64,000 bases of DNA from the NCBI RefSeq assembly GCF_019933155.2, contig NZ_CP082944.1:1-64000 (forward strand). The letters are read 5' to 3'. Below the pieces are notes generated by a model. That model did not search any database. It was not told the DNA's origin and saw nothing but the letters and a program-made list of their open reading frames with translations. A program made the position numbers and the translations under genes. The stretch is from Metabacillus dongyingensis. GTDB taxonomy: Bacteria > Bacillota > Bacilli > Bacillales > Bacillaceae. Of this stretch, positions 62,314-64,000 are shown one piece after another; the first letter of the stretch is position 1, and each line of letters starts with the position of its first letter.

Positions 62314-63669
62314 ATGGATAACCGATACGCAGTAATTTTAGCTGCAGGACAAGGCACTAGAATGAAATCAAAGCTTTATAAAGTGCTGCATCCAGTTGGC
62401 GGCAAGCCGATGGTTCAGCATGTTGTTGATGAAGTTTCTAAATTAGAATTAAGCAAAATCGTTGCCATAGTAGGTCACGGAGCGGAAAAAGTACAAGATC
62501 AGCTTGGCGAAAGCGTCCAATATGCTGTGCAGGGCGAACAGCTTGGAACGGCACATGCTGTTATGCAGGCAGCAGCTCATTTAGAAGATCAAGAGGGAAC
62601 GACTATTGTTATCTGCGGAGATACTCCTTTAATAACAGCAGAAACAATGGCATCTTTACTCTCTCATCATTCAGAAATGAAAGCAAAAGGTACAATTCTT
62701 ACAGCGAAAGCAGAAGATCCTGCCGGTTACGGCCGCGTCGTCAGAAATGCGGAAGGCCACGTTGAAAAAATTGTAGAGCATAAAGATTCAAATGCAGAAG
62801 AGCTATTGATCAAGGAGATCAATACAGGCACTTATTGCTTTGACAACCGCGCTCTTTTTGATGCGCTGAAAAAAGTGTCAAATGATAATTCTCAAGGTGA
62901 ATTTTATCTTCCTGATGTGATTGAAATTCTTAAAACAAACAATGAAATCGTTTCTGCATTCCAGACGGCATCATTCGAAGAGACGCTTGGAGTAAATGAT
63001 AGAGTAGCTCTTGCGCAAGCTGAGCAGTATATGAAAAAGCGGGTAAACGCCTTTCATATGAAAAACGGGGTTTCCATTATTGATCCTGAGAACACATACA
63101 TCTCAAGTGATGCTGAAATTGGACGGGACACTGTAATTTACCCCGGCACTGTTATTTCAGGCAATACCGTCATTGGAGAAGATTCTATTATTGGACCTCA
63201 CACTGAAGTGAAAGACTGCACGGTTGGAGATCGCACAACAATCCGCCAGTCTGTTGCACATGACAGTGAAATCGGTCATGATGTAAATATCGGGCCTTTT
63301 GCTCACATCAGACCTGCATCGTCTATTTCGGATGAGGTGAAGATCGGCAACTTTGTTGAAATCAAGAAATCCTCAATGGGCAAAGCAAGCAAAGCTTCTC
63401 ATTTAAGCTATATTGGCGATGCTGAAGTCGGCGCAGATGTGAATCTTGGCTGCGGATCCATTACTGTCAATTACGACGGCAAGAATAAATTCCTTACAAA
63501 GATTGAGGACGGCGCTTTCATAGGCTGCAATTCAAACTTAATTGCACCGGTAACAGTAGGTCAAGGTGCGTATGTTGCGGCAGGTTCGACTATTACAGAT
63601 GATGTACCAGGCAAGGCGCTTTCTATTGCGCGTGCAAGACAAGTGAATAAAGATGGATATGTGAAGTAA
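62314..63669 (+). CDS. glmU: Bifunctional GlmU: glucosamine-1-P acetyltransferase and UDP-GlcNAc pyrophosphorylase
   Basis: Makes UDP-GlcNAc for peptidoglycan and teichoic acid. The 451-residue protein has an N-terminal nucleotidyltransferase ([19 protein letters not shown] near 9-27, CGDTPL near 102-107) and a C-terminal left-handed beta helix of hexapeptide repeats (from about 250), with the acetyl-CoA region [14 protein letters not shown] near 360-373. GGAGG precedes ATG 62314. It is co-transcribed with prs. Confidence 0.97.
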   Translation: MDNRYAVILAAGQGTRMKSKLYKVLHPVGGKPMVQHVVDEVSKLELSKIVAIVGHGAEKVQDQLGESVQYAVQGEQLGTAHAVMQAAAHLEDQEGTTIVICGDTPLITAETMASLLSHHSEMKAKGTILTAKAEDPAGYGRVVRNAEGHVEKIVEHKDSNAEELLIKEINTGTYCFDNRALFDALKKVSNDNSQGEFYLPDVIEILKTNNEIVSAFQTASFEETLGVNDRVALAQAEQYMKKRVNAFHMKNGVSIIDPENTYISSDAEIGRDTVIYPGTVISGNTVIGEDSIIGPHTEVKDCTVGDRTTIRQSVAHDSEIGHDVNIGPFAHIRPASSISDEVKIGNFVEIKKSSMGKASKASHLSYIGDAEVGADVNLGCGSITVNYDGKNKFLTKIEDGAFIGCNSNLIAPVTVGQGAYVAAGSTITDDVPGKALSIARARQVNKDGYVK

Positions 63670-63730
63670 AGAGTGCACAAGAAATCATGCTTCTCAATAT
63701 TATAAAACCTAGTGGAGGTCTCCTTTAAAT

Positions 63731-64000
63731 ATGTCTAATCGTTATGCAGATTCTAATTTAAAGATTTTTACATTAAACTCGAACACAGCTTTAGCTGAAG
63801 AGATTGCAGATGAAGTTGGTGTTGATTTAGGTAAATGTTCGGTAACTCGTTTTAGTGATGGAGAAGTTCAAATTAACATTGAAGAAAGTATCCGCGGCTG
63901 TGACGTTTTCGTTATTCAATCAACGAGCGCGCCAGTTAATGAACACTTGATGGAAGTATTGATCATGATTGATGCGCTTAAGCGAGCATCTGCTAAAACA
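63731..64000 (+). CDS. prs: Ribose-phosphate pyrophosphokinase, 5' part
   Basis: Makes PRPP, the effector of PurR. The first 90 codons are in the window, [20 protein letters not shown] with [19 protein letters not shown] and [30 protein letters not shown] sequence (here [16 protein letters not shown]); the active-site flexible loop and PRPP loop lie beyond the end. ATG 63731 follows GGAGG at 63714-63718, with a rather long spacing of 12. The gene is truncated by the window edge, not broken. Confidence 0.97.
   Translation, partial: MSNRYADSNLKIFTLNSNTALAEEIADEVGVDLGKCSVTRFSDGEVQINIEESIRGCDVFVIQSTSAPVNEHLMEVLIMIDALKRASAKT

Overview
The window is the replication-origin side of the chromosome of a Bacillaceae bacterium close to Bacillus subtilis, probably a Bacillus or Metabacillus species. 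The evidence is gene order matching the B. subtilis origin segment almost gene for gene from dnaA to prs, endospore genes (bofA, csfB, yaaH, yabG, sspF, spoVG), B. subtilis-type AbrB and Spo0A control sites, and AGGAGG ribosome binding sites with frequent TTG and GTG starts. The genus cannot be fixed by eye.

Layout. 1-6610: dnaA, the duplex-unwinding part of oriC, dnaN, yaaA, recF, remB and gyrB. 6611-8195: an accessory patch between gyrB and gyrA that holds a Gly/Phe/Tyr-rich small protein, a sortase-anchor gene remnant, a frameshifted lipoprotein, a 58-residue unknown frame and a palindromic repeat. 8196-12114: gyrA and an HD-GYP-type protein. 12140-17564: the first rrn operon (16S, tRNA-Ile, tRNA-Ala, 23S, 5S). 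17812-25398: yaaC, guaB, dacA, pdxST, a T-box leader, serS and tRNA-Ser. 25527-26836: dck and dgk on the minus strand. 27111-30958: a four-gene tyrosine/homogentisate catabolic operon that interrupts the usual order. 30985-37303: yaaH, yaaI, tadA, SRP RNA, dnaX, yaaK, recR, yaaL and bofA. 37340-42746: a second, nearly identical rrn operon. 42994-50423: csfB, yaaO, tmk, darA, yaaR, holB, ricT, yabA, trmN6, yazA and rsmI. 50463-64000: abrB, metS, a parS-like site, tatD, yabE, rnmV, ksgA, a second palindromic repeat, yabG, veg, sspF, ispE, purR, ridA, spoVG, glmU and the start of prs.

The genes cover replication initiation, clamp and clamp loader (dnaA, dnaN, dnaX, holB, yabA), topology (gyrAB), recombination (recF, recR), translation (rrn, serS, metS, tadA, SRP RNA, ksgA, rnmV, rsmI, trmN6), nucleotide supply (guaB, dck, dgk, tmk, purR, prs), PLP synthesis (pdxST), cell envelope (dacA, glmU, ispE, yabE) and sporulation control. 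Readable control sites include a UCC-specifier T-box for serS, tandem Spo0A boxes after the abrB promoter, a sigma-F promoter for csfB, a sigma-H promoter for spoVG, paired PurBoxes before purR, and tandem veg promoters.

I found no wholly new system. The most unusual items are the decayed patch between gyrB and gyrA, the palindromic repeat pair, the HD-GYP protein whose HD histidine is cysteine, the tyrosine operon near the origin, a 23S hairpin loop that differs between the two rrn copies, and a parS-like site inside the metS terminator.
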